From Lachnospiraceae bacterium (GTDB lineage: Bacteria > Bacillota > Clostridia > Lachnospirales > Lachnospiraceae), in contig JAFVBE010000006.1 of assembly GCA_017480195.1 (NCBI GenBank), forward strand, positions 1 through 64,000: DNA of 64,000 bases, given 5' to 3'. Below are positions 45,899-54,336 of this stretch, one piece after another. Position 1 is the first letter of the stretch, and every line of letters begins with the position of its first letter. The notes beneath the pieces were generated by a model, which was not told the DNA's origin, made no database searches, and was given only the letters and a program-made list of their open reading frames with translations. The translations under genes and the position numbers were made by a program.

Positions 45899-47326
45899 AT
45901 GAGGATAAATCACAATTCTTTGGCGCTTAATGCAAGCTCACATTTTGCGAAGGTTAATGATAATATAGCTAAATCAATGTCAAGACTTTCTTCAGGATAT
46001 AAGATAACGAATCCTTCTGATGATGCAGCAGGACTCGCAATATCTACCAGAATGGACTCACAGATTAGAGGACTTGACCGTGCGTCACTTAATTCAAATG
46101 ATGGTATATCAGTTATTCAGTCCGCAGAGGGCGGCTTAAATGAGATACATTCCGTATTAGAGAGAATGAGAGAATTGGCAACCCGTGCCGCAAATGATGT
46201 TCTTTCAGAGGACGACAGAGATGCAATTCAGGAAGAGATAGATGCTCTGACACAGGAGATAGACCAGATAGTTGATACGACAGCATTTAACGAGCAGAAG
46301 CTTTTAGATGGCTCAGTATCAAGAAGAAGTATGTCAAGTGTATTCAGCATTCAGACTACATACATATCAGGAGATGTTGCACCGGGAAGCTATGAATTAT
46401 CCATAACCTCTATAGCAGAGCGTGCAACCTATACGACAGGAATGACTTATTCTGCAACTACGATAACTAAGGAACAGGCAGGTACGGTTAATGTAAACGG
46501 ATTTGGCGTTGAGATAACAGAGGGCATGAGTATGACCGAGGTTTACGAGGCGCTTCAGAGTCACCTTCAGAAGATAGGTGTTGATGTATTTGCCTCAAGT
46601 GACGGTGGTGAGACAAAGGAAGATTTTGCAAGCGGCTCACCGGTTATATTCAGGTCAAATGAATATGGTGCAGACCAGAAGATAAGTATAAAGATAGGTA
46701 ATGACGAGCTTGCTTCACTGCTTGGAATGAGTGATGGTGACGAAGAGGTCGGCAAGGATTGTGTTGCATCCATTACATCTACAGACAAGGGATTTTCAAC
46801 ATCTGCTACATATACTGCCGATGGTAATGATTTGACGATTATTGACAGAAACGGATTCGAGATGAAGGTTAGTGTAGACCCTGATAATTTTGACCCTGCG
46901 GATTCAAAAACTGTTATCGAGGTTATGACAGCCGGAGTTATGACAATTCAGACAGGTGCTTATTCGGGAGAGGAATTAAAGATTGATATACCGAATATCG
47001 ATTCAAAATCCCTTAAGATAGATAACCTTATAATGTATACTCATGATTATGCTTCAAAGGCTATTGAGGCTATAGACGAGGCGGTTAAGAGAGTGTCAAA
47101 TATCCGTTCCAAGCTTGGTGCTTATGAGAACAGACTTAATGATATATATGATAATCTTGAGGTACAGGGTGAAAGTCTCACTGCTGCATATTCAAGAATT
47201 ATGGATACGGATATGGCTGAGGAAATGACTAACTATACACAGCAGGATGTATTGGCTCAGGCAGCTATCTCAATGATGCAGAAGTCAAATGAGAGACCGG
47301 AATCATTATTACAATTATTGCAATAA
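45899..47326 (+). CDS. Flagellin
   Basis: The filament subunit, 475 residues, is exported by the flagellar type III system. The N-terminal D0/D1 segment is MRINHNSLALNASSHFAKVN through RLSSGYKITNPSDDAAGLAIS, and the C-terminal D1/D0 segment runs from NRLNDIYDNLEVQGESLTAAYSRIMDTDMAEEM to LLQLLQ. The central region (about 150-390) is a variable surface domain. GGAGG precedes the ATG. The usual C-terminal motif is modified (NERPESLLQLLQ rather than NQ-x-x-LL). It lies between the DUF6240 gene and a FliS-like chaperone gene. Confidence 0.95.
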   Translation: MRINHNSLALNASSHFAKVNDNIAKSMSRLSSGYKITNPSDDAAGLAISTRMDSQIRGLDRASLNSNDGISVIQSAEGGLNEIHSVLERMRELATRAANDVLSEDDRDAIQEEIDALTQEIDQIVDTTAFNEQKLLDGSVSRRSMSSVFSIQTTYISGDVAPGSYELSITSIAERATYTTGMTYSATTITKEQAGTVNVNGFGVEITEGMSMTEVYEALQSHLQKIGVDVFASSDGGETKEDFASGSPVIFRSNEYGADQKISIKIGNDELASLLGMSDGDEEVGKDCVASITSTDKGFSTSATYTADGNDLTIIDRNGFEMKVSVDPDNFDPADSKTVIEVMTAGVMTIQTGAYSGEELKIDIPNIDSKSLKIDNLIMYTHDYASKAIEAIDEAVKRVSNIRSKLGAYENRLNDIYDNLEVQGESLTAAYSRIMDTDMAEEMTNYTQQDVLAQAAISMMQKSNERPESLLQLLQ

Positions 47327-47393
47327 CATAGATGTGGTTGCAGGATTGATTCTACTATGTCGGTTCTGCAATCACTTTAATTTAGGAGGAAAA

Positions 47394-47885
47394 ATGACAG
47401 ACGAGCTTAAAAAAGAATTTACATTGAGGATAACGCAGGCGAATCACAGCGGACTGCTGCTTATAACCTGTGATATGGAAAAGGTATATATCGAGGATGC
47501 ACTTGTAGCCTATGAAAGATATGAGGCAGGAGAAGAGAATATCAAGGACTTCCTTAAGAATATGAATATGGCTAAAAAAGTGCATAATGAGCTTATGAGT
47601 TCCATTAATCCCGAAGATGAGAATGGACGTAAGGTTCTTAATGTGTTAAGATTTATATATTCCAAATATATTCAGTCCACTGTTAAGAGAATGCCTTGCG
47701 AGTTAGACAGGTGTCAGAAGATGATGGATGAGCTTCGTGTAGGCTTCGAGAAACTTCATGAGATTGATACGGACGAGCCGGTTATGAAGAATGTTCATCA
47801 AATCTATGCAGGACTAACATATGGCAAGGGAACCTTAAATGAAAGTCTTGAGGGAGATTATAATAACAGGGGCTTTAAGGCTTAG
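47394..47885 (+). CDS. FliS-like flagellar export chaperone
   Basis: The protein has 163 residues, mostly helical. LKKEFTLRITQANHSGLLLITCDMEKVY, the segment AKKVHNELMSSINPEDENGRKVLNVLRFIY and LDRCQKMMDELRVGFEKLHE follow the helix pattern of FliS, which caps the flagellin C terminus before export. It is about 30 residues longer than most FliS proteins at the C-terminal end. The start at 47394 follows TAGGAGG; an upstream frame to 47289 overlaps flagellin and has no site. Its place directly after flagellin supports the call. I could not see an adjacent fliD. Confidence 0.8.
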   Translation: MTDELKKEFTLRITQANHSGLLLITCDMEKVYIEDALVAYERYEAGEENIKDFLKNMNMAKKVHNELMSSINPEDENGRKVLNVLRFIYSKYIQSTVKRMPCELDRCQKMMDELRVGFEKLHEIDTDEPVMKNVHQIYAGLTYGKGTLNESLEGDYNNRGFKA

Positions 47886-47894
47886 GAGGTAAAA

Positions 47895-48311
47895 ATGATT
47901 AAGGACGATTGTATCTTTTGCAAGATAGCGAAGGGAGATATACCATCAGCAACTATTTACGAATCAAATGAATTAAAATGTATATTGGATGTAGCACCGG
48001 CAAATAAAGGGCATGCACTGATTATACCGAAGGAGCATTTTGATAATATATTCGAGCTTGATGCAGAGACGGCAGCAAAGGTTTTTTCCTTCGCAACCAT
48101 AGCTGCTAAGGCAATTAAAGAAGAGACGAATTGTGATGGACTTAATATAGTACAGAATAATGGGGAGGTTGCAGGTCAGACGGTCAATCATTTCCATATG
48201 CACATTATCCCAAGATACAAGGATGATGGAGTTAAGCTTGGTTGGAAGCAGCTTGAGACTAATCCGGATGAACAGAACGAATTAGCGAAAGCTATTAAGA
48301 GCAGATTATAA
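47895..48311 (+). CDS. HIT family nucleotide hydrolase
   Basis: The protein has 138 residues of the Hint/PKCI type. The motif QTVNHFHMHIIPRY carries the three histidines, and DCIFCKIAKGDIPSATIYE is the zinc-linked N-terminal part. Such proteins hydrolyse adenosine phosphoramidates. It starts 10 bases after the stop of the FliS-like gene, so it is probably in the flagellar transcript by position only. GGAGG is present. Confidence 0.92.
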   Translation: MIKDDCIFCKIAKGDIPSATIYESNELKCILDVAPANKGHALIIPKEHFDNIFELDAETAAKVFSFATIAAKAIKEETNCDGLNIVQNNGEVAGQTVNHFHMHIIPRYKDDGVKLGWKQLETNPDEQNELAKAIKSRL

Positions 48312-48333
48312 GTTTTATATAGTATATATTTTG

Positions 48334-48384
48334 AGTACACCAAGGGTGTCTGCTATGTTGTGGGCAGGCACCCGCAGTGTGTAC
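48334..48384. repeat. Hairpin beside palindrome copy 3
   Basis: GTACAC, GGGTG and CTGC (48334-48353) pair with GGCAGGCACCC and GTGTGTAC (48363-48384) with small mismatches. It directly touches the GC-rich palindrome and lies after the HIT gene. Confidence 0.5.
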
Positions 48385-48468
48385 AGATGTCCCTGGGGAC
48401 GGGGGAAAGGGGCGAAAGATATTCTTTGTTATATCTTTCGCCCCTTTCCCCCGTCCCCAGGGACATCT
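48385..48468. repeat. GC-rich perfect palindrome, copy 3
   Basis: Two 38-base arms (48385-48422 and 48431-48468) are perfect inverted copies around an 8-base loop. The core GGGACGGGGGAAAGGGGC is shared with copies 2 and 4. It ends 3 bases before the -35 box of the Fur-family gene. Confidence 0.95.
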
Positions 48469-48471
48469 ATC

Positions 48472-48500
48472 TTGACATTTGATAAGTTGTGGCATATAAT
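48472..48500 (+). promoter_or_regulatory. Consensus sigma-A promoter of the Fur-family gene
   Basis: TTGACA (48472-48477), exactly 17 bases, and TATAAT (48495-48500) match the consensus at every position. Such a strong promoter is normally kept in check by a repressor; the palindrome just downstream is the candidate site. Confidence 0.9.
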
Positions 48501-48502
48501 AC

Positions 48503-48527
48503 AAATTTGAAAATGGTTTCCAAATTT
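48503..48527. promoter_or_regulatory. Candidate operator for the Fur-family regulator
   Basis: AAATTTG and CAAATTT frame an inner AAA/TTT pair, giving a 25-bp palindrome with one mismatched pair. It covers the predicted transcription start of the consensus promoter. It does not match the classic Bacillus Fur, Zur or PerR boxes closely. Autoregulation is inferred. Confidence 0.6.
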
Positions 48528-48557
48528 AAAAATTCTTTTAAAGGAGAATGAATATAT

Positions 48558-48983
48558 ATGGCTGAGAAGGCAAAATATAAGACAAAGCAAAGTGAAGAGA
48601 TACTTAACTTCTTACGCACTACAGACAGTAAGCATTTTACGGCAGCGGATGTGTGCAGGTATTTTAAGGATAACAGCATACCCGTAGGTACTACGACGGT
48701 ATATAGAAAACTGGAACAGTTGGTATCGGAGGGCAAGGTCAAAAAGTATCTTATCGACGAGACAAGCTGTGCCTGCTTCGAATATATAGGTGATTCGCCA
48801 GAGAGCGACTATCCGAACTGCTATCATCTTAAGTGTGAGGAATGTGGCAGGCTCATACATCTTGAGTGTGATGAGATAACCGAGTTTGAGAGGCATATCA
48901 CGAAGCATCATGGATTTAAGATTAATCCTATGAGAACAACATTTTACGGAATTTGCAATGATTGTCTTGCTAAGGTTGGATAG
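48558..48983 (+). CDS. Fur-family transcriptional regulator
   Basis: The protein has 141 residues. The winged helix segment FTAADVCRYFKDNSIPVGTTTVYRKLEQL reads DNA, and CEECG plus CNDC form the structural zinc site. The histidine/acid cluster (HLKCEECGRLIHLEC, HHGFKI) may bind the regulatory metal. The metal (zinc, iron, manganese) cannot be settled; the metal-binding lipoprotein gene just downstream makes zinc or manganese likely. AAAGGAGA precedes the ATG. The palindrome at 48503 suggests self-regulation. Confidence 0.88.
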   Translation: MAEKAKYKTKQSEEILNFLRTTDSKHFTAADVCRYFKDNSIPVGTTTVYRKLEQLVSEGKVKKYLIDETSCACFEYIGDSPESDYPNCYHLKCEECGRLIHLECDEITEFERHITKHHGFKINPMRTTFYGICNDCLAKVG

Positions 48984-49048
48984 ATGCTGCATGTAAAGTA
49001 GTAAGAATGATTTTTGTGATAATTAATATATAAGTGGAGATTACAGAT

Positions 49049-50023
49049 ATGAATAAATTAAGAAAAATATTATCATATATTGTTATGACATGTATGGTGC
49101 TTGGGCTTGTGGCCTGTAGCCCATCGGGTGCACTTAAGGATAAAGAAAAATTAATGATTGTAACTACGATTTTCCCTGAGTACGACTGGGTTCGTGAGAT
49201 ACTTGGAGATGAGGTGGATAATGTCGAGCTTATTATGCTGCTTGATAACGGAGTTGATTTACACAGCTTCCAGCCTACAGCACAGGACATAGCTAATATC
49301 GCAGTCTGCGATATATTCATATATGTAGGTGGCGAGTCGGATGGATGGGTGGATGATGCGCTGGCTGAGGCAACCAACAAGGATATGAAGGTTATAAATC
49401 TCTTAGATGTCTTAGGTGATGATGTCAAGGAGGAGGAAGTCATAGAGGGGATGGAAGGCGAAGAAGACGAGGGTGATGAAGAAGTAGAATATGATGAGCA
49501 TGTATGGCTTTCTCTTAAGAATGCGCAAGCTTTAGTGCAGAAAATCTCTGATACAATATGCGAGGCAGATTCCGAACACAAGTCTTTATATGAGGAAAAT
49601 ACAAGCACATATATTGAGAAGCTAAAGTCACTTGATGAAGAGTATCAGGCTGTTGTTAATGAAGGAACAAAGGATACTATATTGTTCGGAGACAGATTTC
49701 CATTCAGATATATGGTAGATGATTATGGGCTTAATTATTATGCAGCATTTTCGGGCTGTAGTGCAGAGACGGAGGCGAGCTTTGAGACGATAGTGTTTCT
49801 GTCGGACAAGCTGGATGAGCTTGGACTTGATTATATATTTGTTATAGAGAATTCTAATGAGGACATTGCAAAAACCATAATAGAGAATACCAAATCGAAG
49901 AATCAGCAGATATTGAAAATCAATTCTATGCAGGGGGTTACTGCCAAGGATGTGGAAGAGGGAGTAACTTATCTGTCGATAATGGATAACAACTTGAATG
50001 TGCTTAAGGAAGCGCTAAAATAA
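49049..50023 (+). CDS. Metal ABC transporter substrate-binding lipoprotein (ZnuA-like)
   Basis: The protein has 324 residues and a lipoprotein signal peptide (cleaved before the cysteine in GLVACSPS). The fold is that of the cluster A-I metal-binding proteins: VTTIFPEYDWVREILGD, DLHSFQPTAQDIA, DEHVWLSLKNAQ and GDRFPFRY are characteristic. A 20-residue loop (EEVIEGMEGEEDEGDEE) replaces the common histidine-rich one and is strongly acidic. The ATG at 49049 is used; a GTG at 49034 overlaps the GGAG site. No ATPase or permease gene follows, so it is an orphan here. Confidence 0.88.
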   Translation: MNKLRKILSYIVMTCMVLGLVACSPSGALKDKEKLMIVTTIFPEYDWVREILGDEVDNVELIMLLDNGVDLHSFQPTAQDIANIAVCDIFIYVGGESDGWVDDALAEATNKDMKVINLLDVLGDDVKEEEVIEGMEGEEDEGDEEVEYDEHVWLSLKNAQALVQKISDTICEADSEHKSLYEENTSTYIEKLKSLDEEYQAVVNEGTKDTILFGDRFPFRYMVDDYGLNYYAAFSGCSAETEASFETIVFLSDKLDELGLDYIFVIENSNEDIAKTIIENTKSKNQQILKINSMQGVTAKDVEEGVTYLSIMDNNLNVLKEALK

Positions 50024-50123
50024 TCTTGATTATATCGCTTTTTAATGCTATACTTTTCATAAGTTGTTTGTAAATATAACTTGTAACTACATTTTTTATC
50101 AATGATTTTTAGGAGGATAATTT

Positions 50124-50960
50124 ATGAATTGTTCAGTATGTGGTTCTTTAGTTCCTGATGGTTCGGCAGTATGTCCTAACTGTGGAGCTAATTTAATCCA
50201 GTATCAACAGCCTGTTAATCCACAGGGCGCACAGCAACCATATGGACAGCCACAGCAAGGGGCTTTTACACCTCAGGGAATGCAGCAACCTTACGGTCAG
50301 CCGCAGCAGCAAGGTGGTTTTGTACCACAGGGGATGCCACAGCAGCCATATGGACAGCCACAGCAGCAGGGAGGCTTTGTGCCACAAGGGATGCCGCAGC
50401 AGCCATATGGACAGCAGATGGGTGGATATAATCAGAGCTTTGGAAATATGGGCGGAGCTTCAAATGATATAGTAAATTTAATTAAAAGCGATTTATTCAG
50501 AATTGCAGGTCTTGTAGGAGGATTACTTTTATTTTTAAATCCATTCTTCCCATGGCTTAAGGTAAAGGTATGGGGTGAATCCGAAAGTGATTTCTTATTC
50601 CAGATGGGAGCTATGAATGTAATATGTGGTTTACTTCTTATGCTCTTAGGTGCGTTTGTTATTGCATGGAATATAGCTGAGGCAATACCGGCATTAAATA
50701 ATATTAAGCAGAATTTGAACAATTCAACAAATGGTCTTATAGAGATTATCGTGCCTGCCGTTGCATTGGTTCTTGTTATTCTTTTATGGATTGTATCATT
50801 TGCATGGGGCAGTGAAGAGGGAACCAAGCTTAAGGATGCGATTGATTTAGTCGAGGCGTTTGGCGGTAAGGCAAGTCATGGTGCAGGTCCTTTATTTGGC
50901 ATTATTGGTTCTTTGTGTGCAGCAGTTCCTGGCATAATAAAAATGACAAAGAAAAACTAA
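50124..50960 (+). CDS. Zinc-ribbon membrane protein with Q/P/Y/G repeats, paralog 1
   Basis: The protein has 278 residues. An N-terminal zinc ribbon (CSVCGSLVPDGSAVCPNCG) is followed by a low-complexity segment (about 35-105) built of units like [18 protein letters not shown], three of them nearly identical. The C-terminal 160 residues hold about four membrane helices, ending with GAGPLFGIIGS. I know no function for this architecture. GGAGG lies before the ATG. It is the first of three tandem paralogs. The ribbon and repeats would lie on the cytoplasmic face if the N terminus is inside. Confidence 0.75.
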   Translation: MNCSVCGSLVPDGSAVCPNCGANLIQYQQPVNPQGAQQPYGQPQQGAFTPQGMQQPYGQPQQQGGFVPQGMPQQPYGQPQQQGGFVPQGMPQQPYGQQMGGYNQSFGNMGGASNDIVNLIKSDLFRIAGLVGGLLLFLNPFFPWLKVKVWGESESDFLFQMGAMNVICGLLLMLLGAFVIAWNIAEAIPALNNIKQNLNNSTNGLIEIIVPAVALVLVILLWIVSFAWGSEEGTKLKDAIDLVEAFGGKASHGAGPLFGIIGSLCAAVPGIIKMTKKN

Positions 50961-51048
50961 ATCTGCGATTTCATAAGAAATGGGATAGATGGTATCTATT
51001 CCATTTCTTAAGTTATAATATAATTTAAAATTATGAGGAGGTATGTAT

Positions 51049-51939
51049 ATGAATTGTACATCATGTGGAAATTTAATTCCTGATGGTTCATCAACCTGTC
51101 CTGTATGTGGTGCTAATCTGATACAGTATCAACAGCAGAATGTGGGCTATCAGCAACAGCCACAACAGCCATATGGACAGCCACAGGGCTATCAACAACA
51201 GCCATATGGGCAGCCGGGTTACCAGCAGCAACAACCATATGGACAGCCACAGGGCTACCAGCAACAGCCGTATGGGCAGCCACAGGGCTATCAACAACAG
51301 CCATATGGACAGCCGGGTTACCAGCAGCAACAACCATACGGACAGCCACAGGGCTATAGCCAGCAGCCATACGGACAGATGGGTGGCTATGGACAGCAGG
51401 CTTATGGAGGCTTTTCGGGAGGAACCGGATTTACCGTCGGTAAAATTTTAGAATTCTTAGGTGCGTTGTTTATATTTATTGCACCGTTATTTCATTGGTT
51501 ATCAATGTCAGTTAAATATGATAGTGAGAAAGAAAAAGAGGCCGCCAATATGTTTAAGCTTGCAAGCGATGACTATCTTGACAAGGGAGTATTTATATTC
51601 TTTGGAGTTATGATAATGATTATAGGCTTATCATTATTGTTCCTTGCAGTTATTCAGTTCATACCAAATATGTATGGATTAAGACAGAAGATTGCTAACA
51701 TTCCATTCCTTGAGCTTGGAATTATTATTGTAGCACTTATATTCTTTTTACTTGCATTCTTCAATGGTGACTTGATGGATGGTATCAAGGATGGAAAGGA
51801 TATGATTAAACTGCTGAAGGATTGGTATGATGGTGCCAAGGGGCATATTAATCATGGTCTCGGACCTATAGTTGCATGGATTGGAGTTGTACTTGCTGCC
51901 TGTCCAAGAATACTACACATGGTTGGCAAGGATATTTAG
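51049..51939 (+). CDS. Zinc-ribbon membrane protein with Q/P/Y/G repeats, paralog 2
   Basis: The protein has 296 residues with the same order as paralog 1: zinc ribbon ([19 protein letters not shown]), then about 90 residues of [15 protein letters not shown] units, about six of them in two alternating forms (one with PGYQQQQ), and four membrane helices. It ends in [13 protein letters not shown]. The repeated bases are nearly identical between units, a mark of recent expansion. The start at 51049 is chosen by homology (MNC) and by GAGGAGG 7 bases upstream; an ATG at 51043 is too close. It is followed 9 bases later by paralog 3. Confidence 0.75.
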   Translation: MNCTSCGNLIPDGSSTCPVCGANLIQYQQQNVGYQQQPQQPYGQPQGYQQQPYGQPGYQQQQPYGQPQGYQQQPYGQPQGYQQQPYGQPGYQQQQPYGQPQGYSQQPYGQMGGYGQQAYGGFSGGTGFTVGKILEFLGALFIFIAPLFHWLSMSVKYDSEKEKEAANMFKLASDDYLDKGVFIFFGVMIMIIGLSLLFLAVIQFIPNMYGLRQKIANIPFLELGIIIVALIFFLLAFFNGDLMDGIKDGKDMIKLLKDWYDGAKGHINHGLGPIVAWIGVVLAACPRILHMVGKDI

Positions 51940-51948
51940 GAGAATTCT

Positions 51949-52734
51949 ATGGTATGTAAGGAATGTGGCAAGCAAATTGCTGATGGATTGGATTATTGTA
52001 CAGAGTGTGGAGCACCGGTTGATGAGCCGATAGTCATAAAAATGACGAAGGACGATATTAAAAAGGCTGCCAAGGAATTAGATAAAAAGAATAAGGAAAA
52101 AAAAAGAAGCTTAAATAGTATTAAGAAGGATGAAGATATAGTTGCAGAAGATGAAGTATATGAAGGTTCATATATTAATTTCACAGGGTATGTAAAATCG
52201 CTTGGTGGCAATATAAATAAGCTGTTGGCTTTGATTGGTGCAGTATTACTATATATATCACCTTTTTTGACATGGCTGTATCAGAAACTTTATGATAAAA
52301 AAATAAGCGGAAATCTGTTCTCACTTGGCGGGAAAGTTGTTAAGGACCAGTGGGGCTCAGAGGTAAATACAACCATAACATTAGGTTCAAGGCTTTTTAT
52401 AGTAATGGCAATAGTGATCTTATTATCAGGCTTCTGCATGATGGTTTTATCTGCAAGAGAATACATTAAACCATTATGGAAATATAGAAATAAGCTTCTT
52501 ATAAGGTTTATACCGATTGTGACTTCGGTTGCTGCTTTTGCACTGATATTTACAAATAAACATTATAAAGAAGTAATTGATAGTTACAAATCTCTTAAGG
52601 AAGTTGCCAAAAATATAAATTCATCAGTAGCTTTTTCATATGGTAATGGGCTTGGTCCTGTCTTATGTATATCTGGCATAGTGTTATATTTTATATCAAT
52701 ATTATTTGATATATCACCAAGAAAAAATAATTAG
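51949..52734 (+). CDS. Zinc-ribbon membrane protein with charged linker, paralog 3
   Basis: The protein has 261 residues. It keeps the zinc ribbon (CKECGKQIADGLDYCTECG) and the four-helix C-terminal part ending in NGLGPVLCISGIV. The Q/P/Y/G segment is replaced by a lysine-rich charged linker of about 45 residues (KKAAKELDKKNKEKKRS). AGGAGA precedes the ATG, 9 bases after paralog 2. This shows that the ribbon and membrane domains are the conserved parts and that the linker is free to change. Function unknown. Confidence 0.72.
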   Translation: MVCKECGKQIADGLDYCTECGAPVDEPIVIKMTKDDIKKAAKELDKKNKEKKRSLNSIKKDEDIVAEDEVYEGSYINFTGYVKSLGGNINKLLALIGAVLLYISPFLTWLYQKLYDKKISGNLFSLGGKVVKDQWGSEVNTTITLGSRLFIVMAIVILLSGFCMMVLSAREYIKPLWKYRNKLLIRFIPIVTSVAAFALIFTNKHYKEVIDSYKSLKEVAKNINSSVAFSYGNGLGPVLCISGIVLYFISILFDISPRKNN

Positions 52735-52760
52735 GTATAATACGAGACGAAATGATACAA

Positions 52761-52790
52761 AACCCCCTAACGCTTTTTCGTTAGGGGGTT
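52761..52790. terminator. Bidirectional terminator
   Basis: AACCCCCTAACG and CGTTAGGGGGTT form a perfect 12-bp stem with a 6-base loop. On the minus strand it is followed by TTTTG. It separates the convergent paralog 3 gene (plus) and the zinc-ribbon gene at 52805 (minus). Confidence 0.88.
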
Positions 52791-52804
52791 AAATTATTGC
52801 TAAG

Positions 52805-53380
52805 CTATTTCTTCTTTAGTATGATAGTGGCTCCTGAACCGAGATATTGTTCCATACTGATTTCTATTGTCTTATTATCAGGATCATAGGTGGCCGGTAT
52901 GTCGCCATCTTCGGACAAAAGTGTTAAATTATTGCCACTGTATTTGATGGTTCCGGAATCCTTCTCGTTACCTGCGATAAGTGTTGCACGTCCGAACAAA
53001 CCTATCTTTAACTGGAAATCATCTTCTGAGAAACCATAATCAGCGATATTAATTACAATAGGATCTCCTGTGCCGTATACATCTGCTTTTATTGATGTAA
53101 GCTTATAGGTTCCCATATACTTTACACCGCCTGCAAAAAGAACTACAGCAGCGATTATAACTACTGCAATTAATGCGATAACAGCGCCCATAACACTATT
53201 ATTCTTTTTGACAGGAGTGACAGGCTGGGTAGGTGCACTGTTTCCACCTCCATTAAATAAAGCATCGTTCACATTAAAGGTTGGTTGAACACTTGCCTTA
53301 GTTTCCATTAAATCTCCTCCGCAATTAGGACATATAACAGAGCCATCAGGACAATTACTGCCACAGCTTGGACAAATCAT
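52805..53380 (-). CDS. Zinc-ribbon, single-helix protein with one extracytoplasmic beta domain
   Basis: The protein has 191 residues. A zinc ribbon (CPSCGSNCPDGSVICPNCG) is followed by a proline/threonine/asparagine linker, one membrane helix (about 65-85) and a C-terminal beta domain of about 100 residues (YMGTYKLTSIKADVYG, KIGLFGRATLIAGN, ATYDPDNKTIEIS). I recognise no named family for the last domain, but two copies of it occur in the next gene upstream. AGAGAGG precedes the start. The ribbon should be cytoplasmic and the beta domain outside. Confidence 0.72.
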   Translation of the reverse strand: MICPSCGSNCPDGSVICPNCGGDLMETKASVQPTFNVNDALFNGGGNSAPTQPVTPVKKNNSVMGAVIALIAVVIIAAVVLFAGGVKYMGTYKLTSIKADVYGTGDPIVINIADYGFSEDDFQLKIGLFGRATLIAGNEKDSGTIKYSGNNLTLLSEDGDIPATYDPDNKTIEISMEQYLGSGATIILKKK

Positions 53381-53410
53381 AATATAACCCTCTCTTTCTT
53401 ATGTTATTTA

Positions 53411-53453
53411 AAAATAGATTATAATGTATTTTAAATACATTATAATCTATTTT
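53411..53453. repeat. 43-bp AT-rich perfect palindrome
   Basis: Two 21-base arms (53411-53431 and 53433-53453) are perfect inverted copies around one base. Each arm contains TTATAATG. It lies in the 100 bases between two minus-strand genes. It may be the terminator of the upstream gene, an operator, or both. Confidence 0.85.
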
Positions 53454-53480
53454 AACATAGTTTAACAATAAATGATACAA

Positions 53481-54317
53481 TTATTTTTTTAATATAAGAT
53501 TATAGCTGGTATCAGTCTTACCATCATCCTTTAATATCATTACTATATCGTCAAATAAATCTAAGAAGGATATATCATAGTCCTCAGTATATCCTGTGTC
53601 AATTGAGTCTGCTAATTCAATTAATGAAAGAGATATCGTTCTATCATCTTCATTGTAGGTTGCCCACAGTACACCATCTGTAGATTTGATTGTAATCTTA
53701 TCTCCGTCAATAGTTACATTATATTCATAGGTTTCTTGATCTGTCGTGAGTGTGGAGACACCGTCCATACCTATGGAAAGCATATATTCTTCCCCTGTTG
53801 CACCAATGTCACTTGCAGTTACTGTCAGAGCCTCTCCCTGATAATAATATATCATGCTGTCAAATTTGTAATCGCCAATATAAGCCTGAGATGTGTCAAC
53901 AGGCAGATAGTCTGATGATATTGCTATGGATTTATCAGACTTATCATAGGTTGCTTTAATGCTTTCATTATTTACATTTATTGTTATATTGTCATTATCA
54001 AAATCCACATTGCAATCATAGGTTTCACCCTGCATTGTAAATTGTGATTTGCCAAATAATCCTACTTTAAGCTTATAATCAAGCTTGTTTTCACCCGAAT
54101 TATATGCGAAATTAGGATTATTGTATTCTATACTGTAGAAGTTGTATGTTCCGATATAGAATATTCCTCCTGCAAAAAGGATTATACATGCAGTTATTGC
54201 AAGAATTACTATCAGAGATATTGTAATTATTAATCCTTTTTTACCTTTCTTTTTAGGAGAAGTTTCATCATTGGACTGATAATATTCCTGTGGATTAACA
54301 TTTGAATTATTATCCAT
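53481..54317 (-). CDS. Single-helix protein with two copies of the same beta domain
   Basis: The protein has 278 residues. A polar lysine-rich N-terminal part (about 1-28), one membrane helix (about 29-51) and two tandem beta domains (about 52-140 and 141-235) are seen. Each domain follows the scheme Y-I-G-x-Y-x-F-x-S, then L-x-[IV]-G-x-x-G-x-S, then I-T-I and A-T-Y-x-x-x-D-x-[ST]-I. The same scheme occurs once in the protein at 52805. It has no zinc ribbon. The domains should lie outside the cell. Role unknown. Confidence 0.7.
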   Translation of the reverse strand: MDNNSNVNPQEYYQSNDETSPKKKGKKGLIITISLIVILAITACIILFAGGIFYIGTYNFYSIEYNNPNFAYNSGENKLDYKLKVGLFGKSQFTMQGETYDCNVDFDNDNITINVNNESIKATYDKSDKSIAISSDYLPVDTSQAYIGDYKFDSMIYYYQGEALTVTASDIGATGEEYMLSIGMDGVSTLTTDQETYEYNVTIDGDKITIKSTDGVLWATYNEDDRTISLSLIELADSIDTGYTEDYDISFLDLFDDIVMILKDDGKTDTSYNLILKK

Positions 54318-54336
54318 ATTAGTACCCCCTTTATTT

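Noticed and set aside
51091..51370. Long frames opposite the Q/P/Y/G repeats
   Set aside because: They are antisense shadows produced by the repeated codons and have no start signals.
50217..51390. A CRISPR-like array from the regular repeats
   Set aside because: The repeats are in-frame protein repeats without unique spacers of fixed length.
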